From positions 1 to 29,724 of the forward strand of contig CAYXXZ010000033.1 of the NCBI GenBank assembly GCA_964469165.1: a DNA stretch of 29,724 nt. The letters are read 5' to 3'. This document shows positions 1-8,609 of the stretch, piece after piece. This DNA is from CAYXXZ01 sp964469165. Lineage in GTDB: Bacteria > Pseudomonadota > Gammaproteobacteria > Pseudomonadales > Porticoccaceae. The notes beneath the pieces were generated by a model. The model was given only the letters and a program-made list of their open reading frames with translations, had not been told where the DNA came from and made no database searches. The stretch's first letter is position 1; each line of letters begins with the position of its first letter. The position numbers and the translations under genes were made by a program.

Positions 1-616
1 AGATCAGCTTGTTCTCTTCCTCGAGAACGCGGATGGTGCCCTTGAAGGAACCGTGTACGGAGTCGCGGCGCAGCAGGCTGGCGCGTTTTGCCAGATCCTC
101 GTCACTCTTGCCCTTGCGCACCACGATGGCGCGCAGGCGCAGCAGGTCACCGCCGCCAGCCTTTTCGATCAGCAATCGGGCCACGAGACGGCCGATGCGA
201 CCAAAGCCATAGAGCACCACGTCCTGCGGCTGGGGCAGCGGCTTGCGCTTCTGACCCGCGTGGCTGCCCACTTCCTCATTGAGAAAGGTTTCGAGCGTGC
301 GGCCATTGCCCTGGGTCTGGAACATCACGGTCAATTTGCCGACATCGATATGTGCAGGCCCCAGATCCATCTTGGCCAGTGCTTCCACCACCGGATAGGT
401 TTCAAATTCGGAGAGCTCGTTGTTCTCGATGTTGCGCACGAACCTGTGAGCCTTCATCAGATCGGTCACTGCGCGGTTGGCCATGTTGCGGCCATACATG
501 TAAAGGGAGACGTTGTTTTCCCGATACAGCTTGCCGATGAGTGGAATCATGCCTTCGGCAAGGGCCTCGCGCTCTTTCCAGTCTTTGAAGAAATCAGCCG
601 GTTGTGGTCTTTTCAC
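1..616 (-). CDS. gap: Glyceraldehyde-3-phosphate dehydrogenase, long form, 3' end cut off by the window
   Basis: NAD(P)-dependent oxidation of glyceraldehyde 3-phosphate in central carbon metabolism. The first 205 codons are present and the catalytic domain lies beyond the edge. The dinucleotide-binding motif GFGRIGR is at about residues 137-143, followed by LLRRDSVHG, typical of GAPDH. The ~130-residue extension before the Rossmann fold matches the long (about 480-490 aa) GAPDH seen beside mfd in Pseudomonas (PA3001 type). I chose the GTG start at 616 because an AGGTGA ribosome site lies just upstream and the reading (KRPQPADFFKDW...) fits the family; no better in-frame ATG precedes it. Neighbour order with mfd supports the call. 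Physiological direction (glycolytic or gluconeogenic) cannot be told from this part. Confidence 0.92.
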   Translation of the reverse strand, partial: MKRPQPADFFKDWKEREALAEGMIPLIGKLYRENNVSLYMYGRNMANRAVTDLMKAHRFVRNIENNELSEFETYPVVEALAKMDLGPAHIDVGKLTVMFQTQGNGRTLETFLNEEVGSHAGQKRKPLPQPQDVVLYGFGRIGRLVARLLIEKAGGGDLLRLRAIVVRKGKSDEDLAKRASLLRRDSVHGSFKGTIRVLEEENKLI

Positions 617-665
617 GGATTTTCACCTGCGTCGTGGTTGAAAAATGGCTACAAAAAGGCCGTGT

Positions 666-694
666 ATTATCTTGATTACATTACCTCGGCGCAA
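666..694 (-). promoter_or_regulatory. Candidate sigma-70 promoter of the GAPDH gene
   Basis: On the minus strand a TTGCGC -35-like hexamer (694-689) and a GATAAT -10-like hexamer (671-666) are 17 bp apart, about 50 bp before the GTG start. The -10 fits well and the -35 only partly. No experiment supports it. Confidence 0.4.
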
Positions 695-821
695 GGCGAG
701 CCGACGGCTTCTGATCACCCTCCACCCGGATGGCGCCTGGTCGCCGCATGCAGGTGCAACCACACAAGGTCGAAACCCCGCCAGGCCGCTTGAGCGAGGC
801 CCTGCGCGCACCCTCTTGCAG

Positions 822-931
822 CCTCTGTGTGGGGGGAGGATTTCCGAGACCGTCAGCGCCAGGGATGGCGCTGTCGAGCCCCCAGGGATGGGTTCACGGC
901 GTGTCTCGGAAACCCTCCCCCCGCACAGAGG
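822..931. repeat. Long palindromic repeat, copy 1
   Basis: Two 29-nt arms (822-850 and 903-931) pair with 27 matches; one of the two exceptions still allows G:U. They enclose a 52-nt centre that has its own inner hairpin (CAGCGCC / GGCGCTG). A second copy lies at 25411-25518, where the 52-nt centre differs at a single base but the outer arms have another sequence that is again self-complementary. It lies between dps and the GAPDH gene, so it could end the dps transcript. No coding sense. Confidence 0.9.
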
Positions 932-1000
932 CCTCACAGTTACAAATGCCTACTCAAGCCGAAAACCCGGGCTAGGGGCTGTCGAGTCATAAGCTCCAGG

Positions 1001-1062
1001 TTGAACTCTGACACACCTCGGCTCTTCCGGCACTCTTTCTTAAAGCTTACGGCTCACAGCTC
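1001..1062. repeat. Diverged dispersed repeat, copy 1
   Basis: GAACTCTG (1003-1010) and CTTAAAGCTTACGGCT (1039-1054) recur with the same spacing at 8295-8302 and 8331-8346, followed in both by CAGCTC. The bases between them are only weakly alike. Both copies are intergenic. Confidence 0.5.
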
Positions 1063-1137
1063 AATCCACCCCACGCAAGACTGTAGCCCAAACTTTCAGC
1101 TACTTTGCCATCCGACCGATAAAACTCCGCGCAGCAT

Positions 1138-1605
1138 TTACTGGATGGCGCGCAGCATCCAGGCGGTTTTTTCGTGGATGCGCATGCGATCCGACACCAG
1201 CGACACAGAGGATTCATCGTCGCCCTTCTGAGCCAGCGCAAGCACCTTGCGGCAGGTTTTCACTACTTGCTCGTGCCCGTGGGTGAGGATCTCGATCATC
1301 TCCTTCGCGCTGGGTACACCTTCGACCTCCTTCACACTGCTCAACTCGGCAAAAGCCTTGTAGGTTCCCGGCGCGGCAACACCCAGGGTGCGGATGCGCT
1401 CGGCGATATCGTCGACCGCGGTGGCAAGTTCCGTATAGTGCTCTTCGAACATCAGGTGAAGGTCGCGGAACTGCGGGCCCGTGACATTCCAGTGGAAATT
1501 ATGCGTTTGCAGATAGAGGGTGTAGGAATCCGCCAACAGCGACTTGAGCCCGCCCGCAATCGCCTCGCGGTCCGCCTTGTCGATTCCGATATCAATCTTG
1601 CTCAT
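1138..1605 (-). CDS. dps: Dps ferritin-like DNA-binding, iron-storage protein
   Basis: A 155-aa Dps/miniferritin, which forms a dodecamer that oxidises Fe(II) with hydrogen peroxide, stores the iron and shields DNA. The inter-subunit ferroxidase ligands are visible with the family spacing: H38 (in FHWNVTG), H50, E54, D65 and E69, the last four within DLHLMFEEHYTEL and the following helix. The N-terminal tail is short, with few lysines, so non-specific DNA binding through the tail may be weak. An AAGGAG ribosome site lies 8 nt before the ATG. The gene is divergent from mfd across a 437-bp gap and is followed by a long palindrome. OxyR or stationary-phase control is usual for the family, but no operator was identified here. 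Confidence 0.95.
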   Translation of the reverse strand: MSKIDIGIDKADREAIAGGLKSLLADSYTLYLQTHNFHWNVTGPQFRDLHLMFEEHYTELATAVDDIAERIRTLGVAAPGTYKAFAELSSVKEVEGVPSAKEMIEILTHGHEQVVKTCRKVLALAQKGDDESSVSLVSDRMRIHEKTAWMLRAIQ

Positions 1606-2042
1606 GTTCTACTCTCCTTAAACCAATGGGTTGATTACCTGTAAAAGTCGGTTTGCGATCTTGCAGCTTGGTATTGTTCGACTGAGTTGCACGTTTCAAG
1701 TTGCACGTTTCACGTAAGAACGAGGTGGCCCGCGGGTCGTTGCGGCTATCTGTACCACGGCGCGCAGTCAGTGTGATGCCATCGCCACAGGCACCTACGT
1801 GAAACGTGCAACCTGAAACGTGAAACTCAAAAGCAGCAAAAGATCGTGAGCAAGCTTTAGGCTTAGAGCTCGCTTTCCTTCCAAGTTGCCGACTTCTGTG
1901 TAACCCATTATGGCCGACTTCCCCCCAAAAGGTAGTTGATCGCCGCTATACACGCGATTGAATCGCCCAATTTCTCATCCATGCCGATCAAAGCCTGCGG
2001 TGGCGTTCAGGTTGCTTTAGAATATGCGCTTTTGCGCTCCCT
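1606..2042. other. Divergent intergenic region dps / mfd
   Basis: No gene is seen in these 437 bp. The main structure is a pair of ~30-nt inverted repeats (1686-1715 and 1797-1826). A promoter for either gene could not be placed with confidence. Confidence 0.6.
1686..1826. repeat. Inverted repeat pair built from a GTTGCACGTTTCA unit
   Basis: The arm at 1686-1715 pairs with 1797-1826 with 27 of 30 matches, leaving an 81-nt centre. The left arm is itself a tandem repeat of GTTGCACGTTTCA. It looks like a small insertion-type repeat or a very large hairpin. It sits in the promoter gap between dps and mfd. Confidence 0.8.
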
Positions 2043-5000
2043 ATGACGACGGATATTTTCGACATACCCTCTCCCAAGGGCCCCGGCGACAGGAGAGTCT
2101 GGGGCAATCTGCACCAGGCCGCGGCCTCGCTCGCCATTGCCGAAGCGGCACGGGCCATCGATGGTCTCTGCCTGGTGATCACGGATTCGGCACAACAAGC
2201 CAATCGCATCGCGTCGGAGTTGCGCTTTTTCGCCGGGCCGTCCCGGTCCGTGATGTCCTTTCCCGATTGGGAAACCCTGCCCTACGACATGTTTTCGCCC
2301 CACCAGGACATCGTTTCCGAACGCCTGTCGAGCCTCTACCACCTGCCGCACAGCAAGCGTGGCATCCTCGTGGTGCCGGTGACGACACTGATGCACCGCC
2401 TGCCACCGGTGGCTCATGTCAGTGGCAACAGTTTTCTCTACCGCAAGGGTGAGGTCGTCGACCTCGACGCCCTGCGCCTGCGCCTGGACAACGCCGGTTA
2501 CCGCCTGGTGGACACGGTCTACGAACACGGCGAATTCGCCGTGCGCGGCAGTCTCGTGGATATCTTCCCCATGGGCAGCAGCGAGCCGTTTCGCATCGAT
2601 CTGTTCGATGACGAGATCGAGTCACTGCGCACCTTCGACCCGGAAACCCAGCTCACCCTCGAACAGCGCGACGAAATCAATCTGCTGCCGGCGCGGGAAT
2701 TTCCACTCGACAAGCCCGGCATCAAGATGTTTCTCGACAACTGGCACACCACCTTCGACGTCGATCCGCGCAAATGCACCCTTTATCAGGACGTGAAAAG
2801 CGGCCATCCCCCCCAGGGGATCGAATATTACTTGCCGCTGTTCTTTTCCCAGACCGCGACGCTGTTCGATTACCTCCCGGAGCATGCGCAGATCTTCACG
2901 CTCGGCCAGTTGCCGCAGGCCGCGGAACACTTCTGGAAAGAGGCGAACGAACGCTACACCCAGTACGGGGTCGACAAGGAGCGGCCGCTGTTGCCGCCGA
3001 CCACCCTGTTCCTCACGGCCGGCGAACTGTTCGCCACCCTGGCCAATTACGCCCGCACCGACCTCCAGGCACAGCCCGCGCCTGCGGCTGCACACCACAC
3101 GAACTTTCCCAGCAGCGCCGGTGAAGACCTGACCGTCGACAGCCGCGCCGCGCAACCTCTGTTGCACCTCGAGAACGCGCTGCTCAACACAGCGCACCGC
3201 ACCCTGTTCTGCGCCGAGTCCGCCGGGCGCAGGGATGCCCTGCTGGAATTGCTCGCGGATGCTGGCATCACCCCTGTCGACACGCCCGACTGGGCCAGCT
3301 TCACCGCCGGCGACGACAGTCTCGCCATCACCCTCTATCCGCTCGAAACGGGCCTGTTGCTGGAGCAGCCGCCAATTCGCGTCGTCACCGAATCACAGTT
3401 GTTCGGACAGCAGGTATTGCAGCGCCGCCGCCGCACGCGCGGCCGCGACAACAGCGAATTCCTGATTCGCAACCTCACCGAACTCAAGCCCGGCGCGCCG
3501 GTGGTCCACGTCGAGCACGGTGTGGGCCGCTATCTCGGCCTGCAGACCATCACCGTGGATGGCGACACCCAGGAATTTCTCACCCTCGCCTATGCGGATG
3601 ACGCCAAGCTCTACGTGCCCGTGACCAATCTCCATCTGATCAGCCGTTACAGCGCCGGTGACGAAGAGCTGGCGCCGCTCCACCGCCTCGGCAGCGAGCA
3701 GTGGCAGAAAGCCAAGAACAAGGCAGCCGAGCAGATTCGCGACACTGCCGCGGAGTTGCTCGACATCTACGCACGCCGCGCCGCCAAGGCGGGTTTTGCC
3801 AGCCGCGACCCAGGCGCCGACTACCTGCGCTTCAGCGCGGAATTTCCCTTCGAGGAAACCCCCGACCAGCACGACGCCATCGATGCGGTGCGCGCCGACA
3901 TGCTGTCGGCCAAACCGATGGATCGCCTGATATGCGGCGACGTCGGTTTCGGCAAGACGGAAGTGGCCATGCGCGCGGCCTTCATCGCCGTCGCCAGCGG
4001 TCGCCAGGTGCTGGTGCTGGTGCCCACCACCCTGCTCGCCCAACAGCATTATGAAAATTTCCGCGACCGCTTCGCCAACTGGCCAGTCACCATCGATGTG
4101 GCGTCGCGCTTTCGTTCCGCCAAGGAGCAGAACGCCCTGGTAAAACATTTCAGCGCCGGCAAGCTCGACATTCTCATCGGCACCCACAAGCTGTTGCATA
4201 CCCGTTTCGAGAGCATGAACCTGGGCCTGCTGGTGATCGACGAGGAGCACAGGTTCGGCGTTCAGCAGAAGGAGCAGATCAAGTCACTGCGCGCCGAAGT
4301 GGATGTACTGACCCTCACCGCCACACCGATTCCCCGCACTCTCAATATGGCCATGGGCGGCATTCGCGATCTATCGATCATCGCCACGCCGCCGGCGCGG
4401 CGCCTGTCGGTAAAAACCTTCGTGCGCCAGAAGGAGACGCGCCTGGTGCGCGAGGCCCTGTTGCGCGAGCTGCTACGCGGTGGTCAGGTGTTCTATCTTC
4501 ACAACGAAGTCAAAACCATTGAAAAGGCAGTGGAAGAGCTGCGCACACTGGTGCCGGAAGCCCGCGTCGGCTTTGCCCATGGTCAGATACGCGAACGCGA
4601 GCTGGAGCGGGTGATGTCCGACTTCTATCACCAGCGCTTCAATGTGCTGGTGTGCACCACCATCATCGAGACCGGTATCGACATTCCCTCGGCAAACACC
4701 ATCATCATCGAGCGCGCCGACAAGTTCGGCCTAGCCCAGCTTCACCAGCTGCGCGGCCGCGTCGGTCGCTCCCACCACCAGGCGTATGCCTACATGCTCA
4801 CGCCGCCCCCCAAGGCGATGACCGCGGATGCCGTGAAACGCCTCGAGGCACTGGCGGAGGCCGACCATCTGGGCTCCGGTTTCACGCTCGCCACCAACGA
4901 CCTGGAAATTCGCGGCGCGGGCGAATTGCTCGGTGAAGGCCAGAGCGGCCATATCCACAGCATCGGCTTCACACTGTATATGAGCATGCTGGAAAAGGCG

Positions 5001-5495
5001 GTGCGCGCCATCAAGAGTGGCAAAGCGCCGCAGGCCGCGCTGGAGGCCGATACCGCCACCGACATCAAGTTGAATATTCCCGCGCTCATCCCGGAGGATT
5101 ACCTGCCGGACATCAACACACGGCTGATTCTCTACAAGCGCCTTGCCAGCACCAGCGACGAAGAGGAACTGAAGGAGTTGCAGGTGGAAATGATCGACCG
5201 CTTCGGCTTGCTGCCAAATGCCACCAAGAACCTGATCCGCCTCACACGCCTTCGCCAGCGCGCGGAAGCGCTCGGCATCCACAAAATCGACGCGGGCCCG
5301 AACGGTGCCAGGATCCAGTTCTCGGCGCAGACGCCGGTTGACCCCCTCACCATCGTCACCCTGGTGCAGAAGCAGCCGGATCGCTACCGTCTTGCCGGCG
5401 CCAGCGAACTGCGCCTCACGGCAGCCATGGAATCGCCGGAAGCACGGCTGGATTCCATCAGCGGATTATTGGACACTCTCACTCCGAAACCGTGA
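2043..5495 (+). CDS. mfd: Transcription-repair coupling factor Mfd
   Basis: An ATP-driven dsDNA translocase that pushes stalled RNA polymerase off template lesions and recruits UvrA. At 1150 aa it matches the E. coli length (1148). Order: UvrB-like N-terminal module (about 1-350); CarD-like RNA-polymerase interaction domain (about 480-550, with HVEHGVGRYLGL); translocase motor with Walker A GDVGFGKT (632-639, Lys638), Walker B DEEH (733-736), TATPIPRTL, and motif VI LRGRVGRS; and the C-terminal TRCF domain. The ATG is preceded by no clear Shine-Dalgarno, but the N-terminus aligns with known Mfd proteins, so I keep it. The CsiV-like gene follows directly, in the same order as in Pseudomonas. 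Confidence 0.98.
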   Translation: MTTDIFDIPSPKGPGDRRVWGNLHQAAASLAIAEAARAIDGLCLVITDSAQQANRIASELRFFAGPSRSVMSFPDWETLPYDMFSPHQDIVSERLSSLYHLPHSKRGILVVPVTTLMHRLPPVAHVSGNSFLYRKGEVVDLDALRLRLDNAGYRLVDTVYEHGEFAVRGSLVDIFPMGSSEPFRIDLFDDEIESLRTFDPETQLTLEQRDEINLLPAREFPLDKPGIKMFLDNWHTTFDVDPRKCTLYQDVKSGHPPQGIEYYLPLFFSQTATLFDYLPEHAQIFTLGQLPQAAEHFWKEANERYTQYGVDKERPLLPPTTLFLTAGELFATLANYARTDLQAQPAPAAAHHTNFPSSAGEDLTVDSRAAQPLLHLENALLNTAHRTLFCAESAGRRDALLELLADAGITPVDTPDWASFTAGDDSLAITLYPLETGLLLEQPPIRVVTESQLFGQQVLQRRRRTRGRDNSEFLIRNLTELKPGAPVVHVEHGVGRYLGLQTITVDGDTQEFLTLAYADDAKLYVPVTNLHLISRYSAGDEELAPLHRLGSEQWQKAKNKAAEQIRDTAAELLDIYARRAAKAGFASRDPGADYLRFSAEFPFEETPDQHDAIDAVRADMLSAKPMDRLICGDVGFGKTEVAMRAAFIAVASGRQVLVLVPTTLLAQQHYENFRDRFANWPVTIDVASRFRSAKEQNALVKHFSAGKLDILIGTHKLLHTRFESMNLGLLVIDEEHRFGVQQKEQIKSLRAEVDVLTLTATPIPRTLNMAMGGIRDLSIIATPPARRLSVKTFVRQKETRLVREALLRELLRGGQVFYLHNEVKTIEKAVEELRTLVPEARVGFAHGQIRERELERVMSDFYHQRFNVLVCTTIIETGIDIPSANTIIIERADKFGLAQLHQLRGRVGRSHHQAYAYMLTPPPKAMTADAVKRLEALAEADHLGSGFTLATNDLEIRGAGELLGEGQSGHIHSIGFTLYMSMLEKAVRAIKSGKAPQAALEADTATDIKLNIPALIPEDYLPDINTRLILYKRLASTSDEEELKELQVEMIDRFGLLPNATKNLIRLTRLRQRAEALGIHKIDAGPNGARIQFSAQTPVDPLTIVTLVQKQPDRYRLAGASELRLTAAMESPEARLDSISGLLDTLTPKP

Positions 5496-5516
5496 ATGAA
5501 GGAAGATTCGCCACTC

Positions 5517-6434
5517 ATGTGCATCCCAGCCGGCAAGTCGTTGATGGTCGTGGCCGCTTTGCTTTTCGCAGGCGCCGTCGCCGCTCAGGAGGAAATTCCC
5601 GCCAACTGGCACCAGGTCGAAGTGATCGTCTTCGCCCAGAGCGACATGCACGGGGTGGAAAAAAGCCCGCTGGAACCCGCCCTCTCGTACCCTTCGCGGC
5701 TGCGCACTCTCGCTGCGGCCGAGCAGCTGCGCCCCCCGCTGGCCGCGGATTCCAGTGAGAATGAACGCCTTGCCGCCCTGATGGTGCCGGACAGGTTTCT
5801 CAGTTACGACAAGGCGCACGCACTCGCGGGCTATGTGCCCCTGCCGCCCGGCATGCACCAGCTCGACGGCGAAGCGGCGGCGCTGCGGCGCAATGGCGCC
5901 TACCGGATTCTGTTCCACGACGCCTGGCAACAGCCCATCGACAGCGCCAGGCAAACGCACTGGGTGCTGATTCGCGGCGGCGATACGCACGGTGAGCACC
6001 GTGAACTGGAAGGCGCCCTGCGCCTCTCCCATGCCCGCTTCTACCATGTCGATACCAATCTGTGGCTGAGTCGTTTCGAAGCGCCGCGCCCCGGCCATCC
6101 AGCGGAGAGCGAGGAAACACAACAGGACGCGATCGCGAAGCCCATCATTGTGCTGCCGGCCGCGCCCGCTAGCGCAAAATCACCGCAACTGCGCCAGATC
6201 GAAGCCATCAGTGCCCAGTTCGCCACGGGCGAAGACGGTATTTCCGAGAACGCATTCGAGCCCGGCGCGCGGGTAATTCCTTCAGTGTCGCAGGTCGATG
6301 TACTGAAAACCTCGCAGCAAGTGGAGCGCAAGCAACTGCATTACCTGGACCATCCACGCATGGGTGTACTGTTGCTGATCACACCCCTTCGTGACGAGAG
6401 CGAAGAAAGCGAGGACGATACCGTCGTCGATTGA
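5517..6434 (+). CDS. CsiV-like secreted protein (family of peptidoglycan-binding protein CsiV)
   Basis: A 305-aa exported protein with an N-terminal signal peptide (hydrophobic stretch LMVVAALLFAGAVAAQ, likely cut near AQ-EE), then the WHQVEVIVFAQ segment typical of the family, and LHYLDHPRMGVLLLITPL near the end. CsiV of Vibrio binds peptidoglycan and supports LpoA/PBP1a; that role is inferred here only from family resemblance and from position directly after mfd, where Pseudomonas keeps a related gene. Two starts are possible: the ATG at 5496, directly after the mfd stop without its own ribosome site, and the ATG at 5517, with AAGGAAG 10 nt upstream and a better signal peptide. I prefer 5517. 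The C-terminus is acidic (DESEESEDD). Converges with mtnP. Confidence 0.8.
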   Translation: MCIPAGKSLMVVAALLFAGAVAAQEEIPANWHQVEVIVFAQSDMHGVEKSPLEPALSYPSRLRTLAAAEQLRPPLAADSSENERLAALMVPDRFLSYDKAHALAGYVPLPPGMHQLDGEAAALRRNGAYRILFHDAWQQPIDSARQTHWVLIRGGDTHGEHRELEGALRLSHARFYHVDTNLWLSRFEAPRPGHPAESEETQQDAIAKPIIVLPAAPASAKSPQLRQIEAISAQFATGEDGISENAFEPGARVIPSVSQVDVLKTSQQVERKQLHYLDHPRMGVLLLITPLRDESEESEDDTVVD

Positions 6435-6470
6435 GCGCCCCTCTGACAGGCAGCGACCGGCGCAGGGCTG

Positions 6471-7208
6471 TCACGCCAAAACGGCACACACCTCCTCGAG
6501 AAGTCGCAGGACATTGGGTGTGGCGCCGGCCATGACCCGGGCTATGTCATCCATGGTGATTTCCCTGTCGCTCTTGCCGGCGGCGGGATTGACGACAATG
6601 GCGATGGACACATAAGGCACTCCACGTTCACGCGCCAGCGCCGCTTCCGGCATCGCGGTCATGCCCACCAGATCACAGCCATCGCGTTCCATTCGCACGA
6701 TTTCCGCTGCGCTTTCGAGGCGCGGCCCCTGACTGACGCCATGCACCGCGCCATCGACGAGGGCGATACCCAGTGCCTGCGCCACCTCGCGCAGCCGTGT
6801 GCGCAGCACCGGGCAATAAGGTTCGGTGAAGTCCACATGAAACAAAGGATCGCCCGGGCCGTCGGCGTAACTGTGGCTGCGGCCCCAGGTGTAATCGACG
6901 ATCTGGTGAGGCGACACCAGCGTGCCGGGTAGCATGTTGCGGGTGATGCCGCCCACCGCATTGACGGCGACGATGCCTGCCACGCCTTCTGCATGAAGCG
7001 CGGCGATATTGGCCCGGTAATTGACGCGGTGTGGGGGAATGCTGTGGTCGTCGCCGTGGCGGTTGATGAACAGCACCTGCGCGCCGCGCAGCCGCCCTTC
7101 CCAGAGGGGCGCCGAGGGCTCTCCCCAGGGCGTTGTCAGGGTGCGGCGACGCCTGTCTTCGAGGGCCAGTGACTCGAGCGCCGTGCCGCCGATGATGCCG
7201 AGCTTCAC
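6471..7208 (-). CDS. mtnP: S-methyl-5'-thioinosine phosphorylase (PNP/MTAP family 2)
   Basis: A 245-aa purine nucleoside phosphorylase of the MTAP/PNP trimeric family. The start KLGIIGGTALE, the phosphate and ribose region NRHGDDHSIPPHRVNYRANI, and MTAMPEAALARERGVPY are family hallmarks. The base-recognition segment reads VVNPAAG, with Asn where adenine-specific MTAP has Asp; this fits a 6-oxopurine substrate, so methylthioinosine phosphorylase (PA3004 type) is more likely than MTA phosphorylase. The GTG start at 7208 overlaps the nagZ TGA by 4 nt (GTGA) and has GGAG upstream, indicating translational coupling; an in-frame upstream TTG would add 22 unrelated residues. It would feed methylthio-nucleosides from polyamine synthesis and quorum-signal synthesis into purine salvage. 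Confidence 0.88.
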   Translation of the reverse strand: MKLGIIGGTALESLALEDRRRRTLTTPWGEPSAPLWEGRLRGAQVLFINRHGDDHSIPPHRVNYRANIAALHAEGVAGIVAVNAVGGITRNMLPGTLVSPHQIVDYTWGRSHSYADGPGDPLFHVDFTEPYCPVLRTRLREVAQALGIALVDGAVHGVSQGPRLESAAEIVRMERDGCDLVGMTAMPEAALARERGVPYVSIAIVVNPAAGKSDREITMDDIARVMAGATPNVLRLLEEVCAVLA

Positions 7209-8218
7209 GCGGTCAACTCCGCCAGGCGCATCTGGGTTTGCAGGCGCCGCGGATCTTGCTCCAATGTGCGCCAATCCCAGCCGCGCCGCGCTTTCATGGT
7301 GGCGAGCCGCGGGTTGCGAGGCGGATGGCGGCGATCCAGGTAATCCAGCACTTCAAGGGCGCCCGCGCGGTTATTGCACACCAGTATCATGTCGCAGCCG
7401 GCGTCGAGCGCGAGCGCGGCCTTGCGGGTATAGCTGCCGACCACGTCGGCGCCCTTCATGGACAGGTCGTCACTGAAAATCACGCCCTCGAAAGCGAGTT
7501 CCTCACGCAGAATTCTGGCCAGCCATTTGCGTGAAAATCCCACGCAGTTGTCGTCGACGGCGGGAAAGACGATATGCGCGGGCATGACGCCATCGAGCTG
7601 TGCTGCCAAGGCGGCAAAAGGAATGAAATCACGGGCGCGAATAGCAGCCAGGTCGCGCTCGTCCCGCGGGGTTTCGAGATGGCTGTCGGCGGTCACCGCG
7701 CCATGGCCGGGGAAATGCTTGCCCGTTGCCGCCATCCCCGCCTCGTGGAGGCCGGCAATGAAATGGCGAGCCGCTGCCGTGACCTGTTGCGGGTGCGCGG
7801 AAAACGCACGATCCGCAATCACTTCACAATGGCCGTCATCCACATCGAGCACCGGGGCAAAACTGAAATCGAATCCCGACGCGATAACCTCCGCCGCCAG
7901 CAACCAGCCCGCATCCTGGAGCAGTTTGGCGCCCTTATCCCCGGCTTGCGCGAACAGCGCACCGAGCTTCGCCATGGGCGGAAAGCGCGTGTAGCCCTCG
8001 CGCAGGCGCTGCACCCTCCCGCCCTCCTGGTCCACGGCCAGCAGGAGTTCGGGGCGCAGCGCTTTCAGCGCCGCGGTCAGCTGGCAAACCTGGGTGCGGT
8101 CGATGCAGTTGCGCGCAAACAGGATGACACCGCCCACCATGGGATGGCGCAGCAGCTCTTCTTCCTCGGCAGTCAGCTGCGGTCCTTCCAGGTCCAGCAT
8201 CAACGGGCCAGCATTCAT
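7205..8218 (-). CDS. nagZ: Beta-N-acetylhexosaminidase NagZ (GH3)
   Basis: A cytoplasmic family-3 glycoside hydrolase that removes GlcNAc from anhydromuropeptides during cell-wall recycling. The 337-aa product is close to E. coli NagZ (341 aa). Visible: AVDQEGGRVQRL (61-72), the KHFPGHG loop (167-173) that carries the catalytic His, the nucleophile segment FSDDLSM (248-254), and DMILVCNN. There is no signal peptide, as expected. I chose the ATG at 8218, with GAGGAA 6 nt upstream, over a TTG nine codons earlier. Its products can induce AmpC-type beta-lactamases in species with AmpR, but no such gene is in the window. First gene of a two-gene unit with mtnP. Confidence 0.96.
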   Translation of the reverse strand: MNAGPLMLDLEGPQLTAEEEELLRHPMVGGVILFARNCIDRTQVCQLTAALKALRPELLLAVDQEGGRVQRLREGYTRFPPMAKLGALFAQAGDKGAKLLQDAGWLLAAEVIASGFDFSFAPVLDVDDGHCEVIADRAFSAHPQQVTAAARHFIAGLHEAGMAATGKHFPGHGAVTADSHLETPRDERDLAAIRARDFIPFAALAAQLDGVMPAHIVFPAVDDNCVGFSRKWLARILREELAFEGVIFSDDLSMKGADVVGSYTRKAALALDAGCDMILVCNNRAGALEVLDYLDRRHPPRNPRLATMKARRGWDWRTLEQDPRRLQTQMRLAELTA

Positions 8219-8292
8219 AGGTGATTCCTCATCCACATAAGTCAAACATTCAGGCTACGGGTTGGAACGCGCTTCAAGCTTCAATCTATAAA

Positions 8293-8354
8293 TCGAACTC
8301 TGGCCGGACACAGTTCTTGCCTTGCTCCCACTTAAAGCTTACGGCTTTCAGCTC
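8293..8354. repeat. Diverged dispersed repeat, copy 2
   Basis: Shares GAACTCTG (8295-8302) and CTTAAAGCTTACGGCT (8331-8346), at identical spacing, with 1003-1054. See copy 1. Confidence 0.5.
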
Positions 8355-8581
8355 CGCCGCATAAGCCACTGCGGACATTAGAAACCCCCGCCCAGGTTGT
8401 CAACATGAGAAAAGAAAAGAGGTTGTTTAGACAGATTTTTCATTAGCACCCCTCTCCTTTATGTCTATCGGCAATGCCGTCGGCACAAAAATTTCCGAAA
8501 TTTGACGGATTCCTATCGGGTTAGAGGAAAACGCGGCATTCGCGCCACCCGCAGCACAACCGCCTGGTCGGTGACGGCCAT

Positions 8582-8609
8582 TTTACAGGGAATTCTTTAG
8601 TGCTATGTT
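8582..8609 (+). promoter_or_regulatory. Candidate sigma-70 promoter with extended -10
   Basis: TTTACA (8582-8587), a 16-bp spacer, then TATGTT (8604-8609) preceded by TGC, which forms a TGn extended -10. It lies about 30 bp before the ATG at 8642, a plausible short leader. Confidence 0.5.

Larger units (their letters stand above)
617..1137. other. Intergenic region between GAPDH and dps
   Basis: About 520 bp with no convincing gene; short frames here are repeat translations. It holds a candidate GAPDH promoter (666-694), a long palindromic repeat (822-931) and one copy of a diverged dispersed repeat (about 1001-1062). Confidence 0.7.

Noticed and set aside
645..992. Overlapping short open frames in the GAPDH-dps gap
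   Set aside because: They translate the palindromic repeat in several frames and have no ribosome sites; not genes.
6444..6473. Hairpin TGACAG / CTGTCA between the CsiV-like gene and mtnP
   Set aside because: Only a 6-bp stem, overlapping the mtnP stop and without a T run; too weak to call a terminator.
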